NCBI GenBank assembly: GCA_026225435.1
Contig: JAMFST010000486.1
Span: 1-7,283 of the forward strand
Direction of reading: 5' to 3'
DNA length: 7,283 nucleotides
Source: Labilithrix luteola
Lineage (GTDB): Bacteria > Myxococcota_A > Polyangia > Polyangiales > Polyangiaceae
Shown: piece after piece, positions 1 to 7,070 of the stretch
Layout: every line of letters starts with the position of its first letter
Position numbering within the stretch: the stretch's first letter is position 1
Translations under genes and position numbers: made by a program
Notes under the pieces: model-generated
The model's input: the letters and a program-made list of their open reading frames with translations, nothing else
Database searches by the model: none
Told to the model about the DNA's origin: nothing

Positions 1-1
1 C

Positions 2-1873
2 GGGCAGACCAACCAGGGGGCCTACGACCTCGATCCCAACCTGCTCGGCGTGCTCACCGAGTACGAGGAGCACCGACTTCGTACAAACATCCAGGCGGGG
101 CTCTCGCTCTACCGGATCCGCGCGCAGTTCTCGCTCGCCAGCATCGACTCGGCGCTCGAGGAGGTGAAGTCGCGGGCCAAGCCGCACGGCGAGATCATCA
201 CCTACCTGCCCACCGGCTCGGCGGGGGACATCGACAGCATCGAGCTCGAGATCCTCATCGCCAGCAAGGTGGCCGTCGAGGTGCTGCGCACCGCGCTCGT
301 CGGGCAGAACGTGCGCATCGACGAGGTCGAGCGCGCGCACCGCGGCGGCGGTAGCGACGGTGGCCATGGCGGCTCGCTGATCCCCCCTTCGCCTCCGCCG
401 GGAACGGTGGGGATGCCGACGTTCCCCTCGCAGCACCCGCCGTCGCTGGCGCCGCCGGCGGCCGACACGGGGCGCGATCTTGCCGGGGAAGCGCCGCGCG
501 CGCCCCGAGCGGCGAGCAACTCGATGATGCCGGGGGCGCCCGGTGCGGCCGGCGGCGCTGCCGGAGGTGGCGGGAACCGCGAGCTGTCGCTCCGCTCGGT
601 CAGCCAGACGGTCCGCGTCGACATCCGCAAGCTCGATCACCTGATGAACATCGTCGGCGAGCTGTCTATCGTGCGCGGCGGGATGACCCGCCTCGTCGAG
701 AAGGTCCGCCAGCGGAGCGATCTGCGCCAGCTGGCCGGCGAGCTGCACCGGCTGCAGCGCACCTTCGAGCGCCACCTGGTGCAGATGCAGAACGGCATCC
801 TCGAGGTGCGCATGGTGCCGCTCGGGCAGGTGTTCGAGAAGCTCGCCCGCATCGTCCGCCAGATCTCCCGCGAGGCCGACAAGGAGGTCAACCTGGTCAT
901 CACCGGCTCGGAGACCGAGATCGACAAGCTGATCGTCGAGGAGCTCTCCGACCCGCTGATGCACATGATGCGCAACGCGATCGATCACGGGATCGAGCTG
1001 AGGGACGATCGCCTGCGCGTGGGCAAGCCGCCGGTCGGCACCATCGCGCTCAACGCCTTCCAGAAGGGGAACCACGTCCTCATCGAGATCGAGGACGACG
1101 GCGCGGGGATGGATCCCAACGTGTTGATCGCCAGCGCGATCCGCAAGGGGATCCTCACGCCCGAGGAGGCCGCCGAGCTCTCCTCGCGCGAGGTGCTCGG
1201 GCTGGTGTTCCGACCGGGCTTCACCACCCGCGAGCACGTGAACAACCTGTCGGGTCGCGGCGTGGGGATGGACGTCGTGAAGACGAACATCGGCAAGCTC
1301 GGCGGCATCGTCGACATCTCCAGCGAGGTGGGGATCGGCACGAAGGTGACCATCACCTTGCCGATCACGCTGGCCATCATCAGCGTCCTCGTCCTCGAGG
1401 TGGCCGACGAGACCTACTGCATGCCGCTCGCCTCCATCGAGGAGGCGGTGGTGTTCGACGACAGCCAGGTGCGCGTGGTCGAGGGGCGCGAGGTGACGAC
1501 GCAGCGCGGAGCCACGCTGCCGCTGTGCCGCCTGGAGAAGCTGTTCTCGCTCCAGCGTCGCACGCGGGTGCGCACGGTGGGGTCGGGGAAGAAGTTCGTG
1601 GTCATCGCGTCGTCGGGCGGACGCAGAGTGGGGTTCGTGGTCGATCGGCTCGTGGGGCAGCAGGACATCGTCATCAAGGCGCTGGGGCGGAAGATCCAGG
1701 AAGTGAAGGGCTTCGCCGGCGCGACCGAGCTCGGCGATCAGCGGGTCGGGCTGGTGCTCGATGCGCCCGCGCTCATCGAGGAGATCCTCCACGGCGCCGG
1801 TGGCAGCGTCGGGGCCGAGGGCGGGCACCTGCTCGCCGGCACGCTGAAGTCGAGCGGCCAGGCGGCCAACTGA
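2..1873 (+). CDS. cheA: CheA chemotaxis histidine kinase, 5'-truncated by window edge
   Basis: Histidine autokinase of a chemosensory array; it passes phosphate to receiver proteins such as CheB. The frame is open to the left edge, so the start and the Hpt (P1) domain with the phosphorylated His are outside the window; the GTG at 50 is internal. Numbering from that codon: residues 1-95 form an alternating beta/alpha region resembling a P2-type receiver-docking domain; 99-177 are a Gly/Pro/Ala-rich linker; about 183-260 are the P3 dimerisation helices; about 261-440 are the P4 ATPase with N box (HMMRNAIDHGIE, 305-316), G1 (DDGAGM, 349-354), F box (FRPGFTT, 387-393), G2 (GRGVGM, 402-407) and G3 (GIGTKVTITLP, 428-438); about 441-585 are the CheW-like P5 domain. 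All ATP-binding boxes are intact. No receiver domain follows P5, unlike FrzE-type hybrid kinases. The stop TGA overlaps the next start by one base (TGATG), indicating coupling to cheW. Identity is very secure; which Che class it belongs to is not determined. Confidence 0.97.
   Translation, partial: GQTNQGAYDLDPNLLGVLTEYEEHRLRTNIQAGLSLYRIRAQFSLASIDSALEEVKSRAKPHGEIITYLPTGSAGDIDSIELEILIASKVAVEVLRTALVGQNVRIDEVERAHRGGGSDGGHGGSLIPPSPPPGTVGMPTFPSQHPPSLAPPAADTGRDLAGEAPRAPRAASNSMMPGAPGAAGGAAGGGGNRELSLRSVSQTVRVDIRKLDHLMNIVGELSIVRGGMTRLVEKVRQRSDLRQLAGELHRLQRTFERHLVQMQNGILEVRMVPLGQVFEKLARIVRQISREADKEVNLVITGSETEIDKLIVEELSDPLMHMMRNAIDHGIELRDDRLRVGKPPVGTIALNAFQKGNHVLIEIEDDGAGMDPNVLIASAIRKGILTPEEAAELSSREVLGLVFRPGFTTREHVNNLSGRGVGMDVVKTNIGKLGGIVDISSEVGIGTKVTITLPITLAIISVLVLEVADETYCMPLASIEEAVVFDDSQVRVVEGREVTTQRGATLPLCRLEKLFSLQRRTRVRTVGSGKKFVVIASSGGRRVGFVVDRLVGQQDIVIKALGRKIQEVKGFAGATELGDQRVGLVLDAPALIEEILHGAGGSVGAEGGHLLAGTLKSSGQAAN
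344..577 (+). other. Low-complexity Gly/Pro/Ala linker inside CheA
   Basis: About 78 codons between the P2-like region and the P3 helices encode mainly Gly, Pro, Ala and Ser, with runs such as GGGSDGGHGG and PPSPPPG. This is seen directly. Flexible linkers on either side of P2 are usual in CheA, where they let the phosphotransfer domains reach the kinase core. The stretch is likely disordered and likely to vary in length between relatives. Confidence 0.7.
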
Positions 1874-2367
1874 TGGCCAGCTCGCTCACGAGGCGTCGCT
1901 ACGAATCGCTCGGACGAGCGCAGGGGCGTGCCGGCGACGGCTCGACCCGCGTCGAGTTCCTCGAGTTCACCCTCGCGGGGGAGGCGTACGCCGTCGAGAT
2001 CGCCTGGATCACGGAGATCCTCAAGCCGCTGCCGATCACCCACGTGCCGCGCGCGGCCGCCGACATCGTCGGGGTGATGAGCGTGCGCGGGCGGCTGGTG
2101 ACGGTGCTCGATCTGCGGCGGCGGATGCACCACCCGCCGCTCGAGGACGACACGCGCGCGCGCATCCTCCTGGTGCACGCCGGCGAGGACGAGGTCATCG
2201 GGTTGCGGGTGGACGAGGTGGTGCAGGTGCATCGCCTGGCCGACGCGGACATCGAGCCAGCGGCGGTGCTCGGCGGCGATCAGCCGGCGCACATCGGCGG
2301 GGTGGGGCGCTCGCAGGGCCGGGTGCTCGTGCTCATCGACATCCGGCCCATCGTGGGGTCCTCATGA
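1873..2367 (+). CDS. cheW: CheW-like adaptor protein 1
   Basis: A 164-residue cytoplasmic coupling protein that should bridge receptor tips and the P5 domain of CheA. After a basic, probably disordered N-terminal stretch of about 25 residues, a single CheW domain runs to the C-terminus. It begins with VEFLEFTLAGEAYAVEI, followed by the ITEIL segment, then P59 with the following I65-x-G67, and the family's turn V71-R72-G73 leading to TVLDLR (77-82). The C-terminal strand LVLIDIRPI is also typical. The ATG at 1873 was chosen because it overlaps the cheA stop (TGATG) and because the CheW homology begins only about 25 codons later; the frame stays open upstream through cheA, but those codons have no CheW similarity. 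Only a weak AGG-type ribosome site precedes it, so translation is probably coupled to cheA. It overlaps the next gene by four bases (ATGA). Confidence 0.93.
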   Translation: MASSLTRRRYESLGRAQGRAGDGSTRVEFLEFTLAGEAYAVEIAWITEILKPLPITHVPRAAADIVGVMSVRGRLVTVLDLRRRMHHPPLEDDTRARILLVHAGEDEVIGLRVDEVVQVHRLADADIEPAAVLGGDQPAHIGGVGRSQGRVLVLIDIRPIVGSS

Positions 2368-2891
2368 GGCGGATGTCGGCGCGGTTGCGGCACGATCCGA
2401 CCAAGACGATGGTCGGCTTCGTGGTCGGCGACGTGCAGTACGCGGTGCCCATCGGGCAGGTGCGGGAGATCTCCAACCCGCTGGCGGTGGTGGAGCTTCC
2501 GCGCGCGCCGGCGGCGGTGATGGGCGTGGCCGACTATCGCGGCGAGGTGGTGCCGGTGGTGGATCTGCGCAGTCGCTTCGGGCTGGCGGCGGCGCCTGCG
2601 TCCCGGCGCACCAAGTGGCTGGTGGTGGACGTGGGGCAGCGCTTCGTCGCGCTCGTCGTCGACGCGGCCACCGAGGTCTTCGGCACCGGCGGCACCGAGG
2701 TGCAGGCGGCCCCCAGCCTCGGCGGAGGGGAGGACGCGCGCGGGATCGCCGGGGTCACCAGCTTCGGCAACGGCCTCGTCTTCGTGCTCGACGTGTCGAA
2801 GTTCCGCGGGCTGACCGACCCGCTCGCCGCGCAGGGGCTGCTCAAGCCCAGCCAGCCCGCGCCGTCGTTGCAGTCGAGGGCGCCGCGATGA
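2364..2891 (+). CDS. cheW: CheW-like adaptor protein 2
   Basis: A second, clearly different CheW of 175 residues. Domain landmarks are MVGFVVGDVQYAVPI (16-30), ELPRAP with P46, G54, the conserved R59-G60 turn, then VVPVVDLRSRFG (62-73) and a final strand LVFVLDVSKF (138-147). It has an extra C-terminal tail of about 25 residues rich in Pro, Ser and Gln after the domain. CheW1 and CheW2 share the fold but little sequence, so this is not a recent tandem duplication. They may serve different receptors or stack differently in the CheA-CheW ring; that is inference. The ATG at 2364 overlaps the upstream stop as ATGA; an in-frame ATG at 2373 is an alternative start that would remove only three residues. 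The end overlaps the next start, again as ATGA. Confidence 0.92.
   Translation: MRRMSARLRHDPTKTMVGFVVGDVQYAVPIGQVREISNPLAVVELPRAPAAVMGVADYRGEVVPVVDLRSRFGLAAAPASRRTKWLVVDVGQRFVALVVDAATEVFGTGGTEVQAAPSLGGGEDARGIAGVTSFGNGLVFVLDVSKFRGLTDPLAAQGLLKPSQPAPSLQSRAPR
2876..2880 (+). promoter_or_regulatory. Ribosome binding site for the HEAT-repeat gene
   Basis: GAGGG lies seven bases before the ATG at 2888, inside the end of the second cheW. It is the best Shine-Dalgarno match among the internal junctions of this operon and supports the choice of 2888 as the start. Confidence 0.5.
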
Positions 2892-5056
2892 CCGAGGGAG
2901 CTTCCGCCAATCTTTTCCGCGAGATCGAGTCCGCGCTCGACTCCCCCGAGCCGGAGGTGCGGCGGCTCGCCGTGCAGAAGCTGCGCGAGCTGTCCGGACA
3001 GGCGGCGCCTCCGCTGCTGGTGCGCGCGCTGGCCGACGACGACTGGCGGGTGCGCAAGGAGGCCTCGGAGGCGGCCGCGCAGCTGGTTCCGCGCGGGCCG
3101 GTGGTGGAGCTGCTGGTCGGGGCGCTGGCCGAGGCCGGGGCCATCGGGCTGCGCAACTCGGCGGTGGAGGCCCTGGTGGGGATCGGCTCGGAGGCGGTGC
3201 CGCCGGTCATCGAGTCGTTCGCCTGGCTCGACGCCGACGGGCGCAAGCTCGCGACCGAGGTGCTCGCCGGCATCCCCGACGAGCGCGGTGTGGACCAGCT
3301 GGTCCAGCTGCTGAAGGACGAGGACACCAACGTCCGCGCGACGGCCGCCGAGTCACTGGCGGTGGCAGCGCTGGCGGGAGAGACGGCGCGCACCAAGGCG
3401 ACCCAGGCGCTGGTGGCCGCGGCGCACGAGGGGGAGCTGTTCGTGCGGCTGGCGGCGCTCGAGGGGCTGACCCGGCTCGAGGCGGAGCTCGACTGGCCTT
3501 CGCTGCAGCCCCTGCTGGCCGACGCGGTCACCCGGCGGCACGCGCTCGCCTTCGCCGCGCGGAGCGACAACCCGGAGGCGCTCGAGGCGCTGGCGCGGGC
3601 CATCGGCGACGCCTCGCCCACCCTGGCGAGCGAGGCGGCCGAGGCGCTCACCCGGCGGCTCGAGGAGGAGGACGGCGTGGTCTCCCCTGCGCTGCGCCGC
3701 GCGGCCGAGGTGCTCACCATCGGCGGGCCGCAGCACCTGCGCCTGCGCGCCGTCGCCAGCGGAGAGCAGGTCTCGCCGCGGGCGAAGAGCGCGGCGCTGG
3801 CGCTGCTCGGGCTGGTCGGTGATCCGCAGGACGTGGCCATCCTGTCGCTGGCGCTCGGTGACGAAGGGCTGCTCGAGCGCGCCGAGCTCGGGCTGCGGCT
3901 CTTCGGCGAGCAGGCCATCGAGCCGATGATCGTCGCGGCGCGCGAGGCCCCCTCGGACGTGCGCGCGGCGGCGCTGTCGATGGTGCCGGCTCTGTCGCCG
4001 GCGAACACCGGGAGCAGCGGGGGGACGCCGGTGGCCGGCACCGCCGATCTGCGCGGCGCGCTGCGCGATTCGAACCCCGATCTGCGGGCGCTGGCTCTCA
4101 AGATGCTGGCGCAGATCGGCACGCCGGACGACATCCCCACGGTCGCGGCGCTGGTCAGCGATCCGAGCGCGCAGGTCGCGGCGGCGGCGGCCAGCGCCTT
4201 GCTCGATCTCGCGCCGCTGCACCGCGAGGCGGCGCGCCGGTTGATCGAGCTCGGCATGCAGGCGATGACCTCGGCGGAGGAGTCGGCCTCCGCCGATCAC
4301 CGCGCCACCGCTGGATGTTGGGCGGCGGCGGCGTTGATCCGCGCCGGCGAGCACGCCGACGAGACAGTGCGCGCGATGGCGCTCACCTCGCTGGTCCACG
4401 GCAGCTCCGCGGCGCGACGGGCGGCGCTCGAGACCTTCGCCGCGCTCGGTCACGACACGCCCGACGAGGCGCGTGCGGCGGTGGCCTTCGCGCTCGCCGA
4501 CGAGGAGCGCGAGGTGGTCATCGGCGCGGTGCGGGCGCTCGCCGCGATGGGGCACGCCGAGCCGCTGGTCTCGTTCCTCGCCTCCACCGACGACTCGTTC
4601 CTCGCCGCGGCGACCCTGAGCGCGCTCGCCGACGCCGATCCGGAGCGCGGCTACCGCGAGGCGCTCACCCGGCTCTCCAGCGCCGATCCGGCGGTGGCCA
4701 CGGCGGCGGTGGCGGCGGTGGCCCGCGCCGGGGAAGAGTACCGCGCCGAGGCGCTCTCGCTCGCGGCGCTGCACCCCGACGACGGCGTGGTGAAGGCGGC
4801 GCTCACCGAGCTGGCGCAGAGCGGAGGCGCCGACGCCTGGGTGTACGTCGAGCGGACGCTCGATCACGACAACTGGAAGGTGCGCCGCTTCGCCGCCGAG
4901 CTCCTGGCGACGCGCGCCCCGGGCAGCGACGACGCCAAGCTCCGCCAGCGCCTCGAGCACGAGCGCGACCCCCTGGTGAAGGAGGCGATCACCCGTGCCC
5001 TCACCTACCGCGCGGTCGGTGGCACCGGTGGCGGGCGGGACCGCGAAGGGACCTAG
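2888..5056 (+). CDS. Large HEAT-repeat protein encoded within the chemotaxis operon
   Basis: A 722-residue protein consisting almost entirely of HEAT/PBS-lyase-like helical repeats, about 15 by eye. Clear units contain a D-x-x-x-x-V-R-x-x-A-x-x-x-L core, for example SPEPEVRRLAVQKL (19-32), DDDWRVRKEASEAAAQL (50-66), DEDTNVRATAAESL (144-157), DSNPDLRALALKML (394-407) and DHDNWKVRRFAAELL (659-673). A Gly/Ser/Thr-rich break at about 370-386 divides the solenoid into two blocks, and a Gly-rich tail ends the protein. No signal peptide, membrane segment or catalytic motif is visible, so it is probably a cytoplasmic protein-binding scaffold. HEAT solenoids generally bind proteins; a partner among CheA, CheW, CheR, CheB or a receptor is inference from position. 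The start overlaps cheW2 as ATGA with GAGGG upstream. It lies in the same frame as cheR, separated by a TAG and two codons. I recall a HEAT-repeat protein in the Myxococcus xanthus Che7 cluster, which may be comparable, but I cannot test orthology. Confidence 0.9.
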   Translation: MTEGASANLFREIESALDSPEPEVRRLAVQKLRELSGQAAPPLLVRALADDDWRVRKEASEAAAQLVPRGPVVELLVGALAEAGAIGLRNSAVEALVGIGSEAVPPVIESFAWLDADGRKLATEVLAGIPDERGVDQLVQLLKDEDTNVRATAAESLAVAALAGETARTKATQALVAAAHEGELFVRLAALEGLTRLEAELDWPSLQPLLADAVTRRHALAFAARSDNPEALEALARAIGDASPTLASEAAEALTRRLEEEDGVVSPALRRAAEVLTIGGPQHLRLRAVASGEQVSPRAKSAALALLGLVGDPQDVAILSLALGDEGLLERAELGLRLFGEQAIEPMIVAAREAPSDVRAAALSMVPALSPANTGSSGGTPVAGTADLRGALRDSNPDLRALALKMLAQIGTPDDIPTVAALVSDPSAQVAAAAASALLDLAPLHREAARRLIELGMQAMTSAEESASADHRATAGCWAAAALIRAGEHADETVRAMALTSLVHGSSAARRAALETFAALGHDTPDEARAAVAFALADEEREVVIGAVRALAAMGHAEPLVSFLASTDDSFLAAATLSALADADPERGYREALTRLSSADPAVATAAVAAVARAGEEYRAEALSLAALHPDDGVVKAALTELAQSGGADAWVYVERTLDHDNWKVRRFAAELLATRAPGSDDAKLRQRLEHERDPLVKEAITRALTYRAVGGTGGGRDREGT

Positions 5057-5062
5057 ACCAGC

Positions 5063-5959
5063 GTGAGCGCCCATGATCGCTCGGGCTTCGGCAGCAGCGA
5101 AGCCCGGCTCAAACCCGAGGAGTTCCGCCTCCTGCGCGACCTGTTCTGCTCGCGCATCGGCGTGCATTTCTCGCTCGAGTCGCGCTTCATCGTCGAGCGC
5201 CGGCTGCGCGAGCGCCTGGGCGCGCTCGGGTTGACCACCTTCGCCGAGTACTACCAGTACCTGCGCTTCGCCCCCGGCGCGCCCGCCGAGTGGGACGAGG
5301 CGATCGACCTCGTCACCACCAACGAGACCTACTTCTGCCGCGAGGACTACCAGCTCCGCTCCTTCAAGAACGAGCTGCTCCCGATGCTGGTGGAGCAGAC
5401 CAAGCCGCGCGGCGGGCACCTGTCGATCTGGAGCGCCGGCTGCTCCACCGGCGAGGAGGTCTACAGCATCGCCATGCTGGTGCAGCAGTCGAACCTGTTC
5501 CGCCCGGAGAATGTACGGATCTACGGCTCGGACGTGTCTCGCCGCTGCATCGCCGCGGCGCGCAAGGGGGTGTACGGCGCCTCGTCGTTCCGCGCCATCG
5601 ACCCGATGCTGCGCGACCGCTTCTTCATCCAGCGCGCCGACGGGGTGCACGTGGACCCGCTGCTCAAGTCGATGTGCCATTTCGGGCAGCACAACCTGCT
5701 CGACGCCGACAAGGCCCGCCTGCTCGGCCGGGCGGACGTCGTCTTCTGCCGCAACGTGCTCATCTACTTCGACGCCCACGCCCGAAAGCGGGCCATCGAC
5801 GTCTTCCACGAGCGCCTCCACGCGGGCGGCGTCCTGCTCCTCGGTCACTCCGAGTCGCTCTTGAATGTCTCGACGGCCTTCGAGCTGTTACACTTGAAGG
5901 AAGACCTCGCCTACCGCAAGCCGAAGGGCTTCGGTCGCGCGGACTCTCCTCGCGAATGA
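5063..5959 (+). CDS. cheR: CheR chemoreceptor glutamate methyltransferase
   Basis: Transfers methyl groups from S-adenosylmethionine to glutamates of chemoreceptors, the forward arm of adaptation. The protein has 298 residues, close to the enteric enzyme. Residues about 16-85 form the helical N-terminal domain with its basic receptor-contacting helix (RFIVERRLRERLG, 41-53). The Rossmann-type catalytic domain follows, with TTNETYFCRE (85-94), the SAM-binding loop SAGCSTGEEVYSIAM (124-138), the acidic SAM contact GSDVS (155-159), FCRNVLIYFD (228-237) and GHSES (261-265). No TPR extension is present. The GTG at 5063 is preferred: it follows the upstream TAG by six bases, a GAAGGG lies about 12 bases ahead, the ATG at 5073 is out of frame, and the next in-frame GTG (5162) would cut into the N-terminal domain. 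The end overlaps cheB as ATGA. Confidence 0.95.
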   Translation: MSAHDRSGFGSSEARLKPEEFRLLRDLFCSRIGVHFSLESRFIVERRLRERLGALGLTTFAEYYQYLRFAPGAPAEWDEAIDLVTTNETYFCREDYQLRSFKNELLPMLVEQTKPRGGHLSIWSAGCSTGEEVYSIAMLVQQSNLFRPENVRIYGSDVSRRCIAAARKGVYGASSFRAIDPMLRDRFFIQRADGVHVDPLLKSMCHFGQHNLLDADKARLLGRADVVFCRNVLIYFDAHARKRAIDVFHERLHAGGVLLLGHSESLLNVSTAFELLHLKEDLAYRKPKGFGRADSPRE

Positions 5960-7038
5960 AACCGCCGCGTCTCCGCCTGCTCGTGGTCGATGATTCGGCG
6001 TACAACCGCCGCAACATCGCCGACGTGTTCAACGGTTCGGAGGACGTGGAGGTGGTCGGCAAGGCAGCCGACGGCGAGGAGGCGCTGCGCCTCGTCTCGC
6101 TGCTCAAGCCGGACGTCATCACGCTCGATCTCGAGATGCCGCGAATGGACGGGTTCACCTTCCTGCGCATCCTGATGATGAAGTTCCCTACACCGGTGAT
6201 CGTGGTGTCGAGCTACGCGCAGAAGGAGAACGTCTTCAAGGCGCTCGAGCTCGGCGCGCTGGACTTCGTCGCCAAGCCGGATCGCCAGGTGGCGCCGGAA
6301 GCGGCCGACGTGCGCGACCAGATCCTGGCCAAGGTGCTGATCCTGCGCACCCTGCGCGGCCCCTTCGTGCCGCCGGTTCCTCCCTCGCGGCGGCAGATGC
6401 CCAGCCACAACAGCTTCGACGAGCCGGCTGCTTCTCAGGCAGCGCCGGTGATGCCGCGGTCGTACCTGCTCCCGAAGCAGGTCATCGCCATCGCCAGCTC
6501 CACGGGCGGGCCGACGGCGCTGCTCGACCTCTTCGGGCGCATCCCGCAGGGGACGTCGGCCGCGCTCCTCGTCGCCCAGCACATGCCGGACAAGTTCACC
6601 CGCACCTTCGCCGAGCGGCTCGATCGCCGCAGCCGCGTGCGCACCGCCGAGGCGCAGGACGGCGACAAGGTCGCGCGCAGCTCCGGCTTCGTCTGCCCCG
6701 GCCGTCAATGCATGGAGATCACCGTCCAGGGGCCCGAGCTGGTGCTCAAGGTCGGCCCGCCGGCGCCCAACGATCGCTTCGTCCCCAGCGCCGATCGCCT
6801 GCTGCGGAGCTGCGCGCAGCACATCGGGCAGCGCACCATCGCCGTCATCCTCACCGGCATGGGGGACGACGGGCTCGAGGGGGCGCGCCTCGTGCGGCAG
6901 GCGGGCGGAACCGTCATCGCCGAGTCGCAGGAGACCGCCGTGGTGTACGGCATGCCGGGCGCCGTGGTCCGCGCCGGGCTCGCGCATCACGTGTTGCCGC
7001 TGCCGCAGATCGGCGAGTTCCTCGCGAATCTTTCCTGA
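5956..7038 (+). CDS. cheB: CheB receptor methylesterase/deamidase with receiver domain
   Basis: Removes methyl groups from (and can deamidate) chemoreceptor side chains, opposing CheR. The protein has 360 residues. The N-terminal receiver domain (about 5-125) has D12-D13, phospho-acceptor D58 in ITLDLEMP, the switch residue S85 in VVSSYA and K107 in FVAKP. A Pro/Ser-rich linker of about 40 residues (135-172) follows, then the esterase domain with the family triad by comparison with enteric CheB: S182 in IASSTGGP, H209 in AQHMP and D305 in TGMGDDG. Everything needed for phosphorylation by CheA and for hydrolysis is present. The ATG at 5956 overlaps the cheR stop (ATGA); no convincing ribosome site precedes it, so it probably depends on translation of cheR. 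It appears to be the last gene of the chemosensory operon. Confidence 0.96.
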   Translation: MKPPRLRLLVVDDSAYNRRNIADVFNGSEDVEVVGKAADGEEALRLVSLLKPDVITLDLEMPRMDGFTFLRILMMKFPTPVIVVSSYAQKENVFKALELGALDFVAKPDRQVAPEAADVRDQILAKVLILRTLRGPFVPPVPPSRRQMPSHNSFDEPAASQAAPVMPRSYLLPKQVIAIASSTGGPTALLDLFGRIPQGTSAALLVAQHMPDKFTRTFAERLDRRSRVRTAEAQDGDKVARSSGFVCPGRQCMEITVQGPELVLKVGPPAPNDRFVPSADRLLRSCAQHIGQRTIAVILTGMGDDGLEGARLVRQAGGTVIAESQETAVVYGMPGAVVRAGLAHHVLPLPQIGEFLANLS

Positions 7039-7063
7039 CGGCGGAGTAGGGGCGTCCTACTCT
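7035..7063 (+). promoter_or_regulatory. Candidate sigma70-type promoter for the TldD/PmbA gene
   Basis: CTGACG (7035-7040, overlapping the cheB stop) matches four of six bases of the -35 consensus. It is separated by exactly 17 bases from TACTCT (7058-7063), which keeps the three most conserved -10 bases (T, A and final T). Transcription would start about seven bases downstream, at or beside the ATG at 7071, and no Shine-Dalgarno sequence precedes that ATG. The arrangement therefore suggests a leaderless mRNA. The match is only moderate and in GC-rich DNA could be chance. Confidence 0.4.
7044..7062. repeat. Perfect 7-bp inverted repeat between cheB and the TldD/PmbA gene
   Basis: GAGTAGG (7044-7050) and CCTACTC (7056-7062) are exact reverse complements around the five-base loop GGCGT, and flanking G-T pairs can extend the stem. 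No T-run follows, so it is a poor intrinsic terminator. The right arm covers most of the candidate -10 element, so the repeat could be an operator. In a transcript reading through from cheB it could form a short stable hairpin. Confidence 0.45.
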
Positions 7064-7070
7064 CGCGTCC

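Noticed and set aside
50..52. GTG as the start of cheA
   Set aside because: The reading frame is open to the left edge with sensible coding sequence, and CheA needs an upstream Hpt domain, so this is an internal valine codon.
1525..1872. Upstream extension of the first cheW into cheA
   Set aside because: The added residues are Arg/Gly-rich shadow sequence of the cheA P5 region; the CheW domain begins after the ATG at 1873.
2842..4257. Minus-strand open frame of about 470 codons rich in Ser/Ala/Arg
   Set aside because: It is an antisense shadow of the HEAT gene, with no domain pattern and extreme Ser content.
5018..5040. GGTGGC-type direct and inverted repeats at the end of the HEAT gene
   Set aside because: They encode the Gly-rich C-terminal tail and are short; no separate repeat element or hairpin function is supported.
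4315..5076. Plus-strand open frame of about 250 codons inside the HEAT gene
   Set aside because: It is Arg/Gly/Ala-rich and out of frame with the HEAT repeats, which continue uninterrupted across it.
3353..5848. Very long open frame on the minus strand (over 800 codons) across the HEAT and cheR genes
   Set aside because: It is antisense to two well-supported genes, its translation is low-complexity Arg/Gly/Ala/Glu-rich with no recognisable domain, and such shadow frames are expected in DNA with near-total G/C third positions.
5290..5955. Upstream extension of cheB through cheR, suggesting a fusion
   Set aside because: The translation over this stretch is shadow sequence of cheR. The receiver domain starts right after the ATG at 5956, which overlaps the cheR stop as ATGA.
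5911..6990. Minus-strand open frame opposite cheB (about 360 codons)
   Set aside because: It is the mirror of a clearly intact CheB and encodes His/Arg/Gly-rich sequence without motifs.
7044..7062. Rho-independent terminator for the che operon
   Set aside because: The stem is perfect but only seven bases long, has no following T-run, and overlaps the likely promoter of the next gene.
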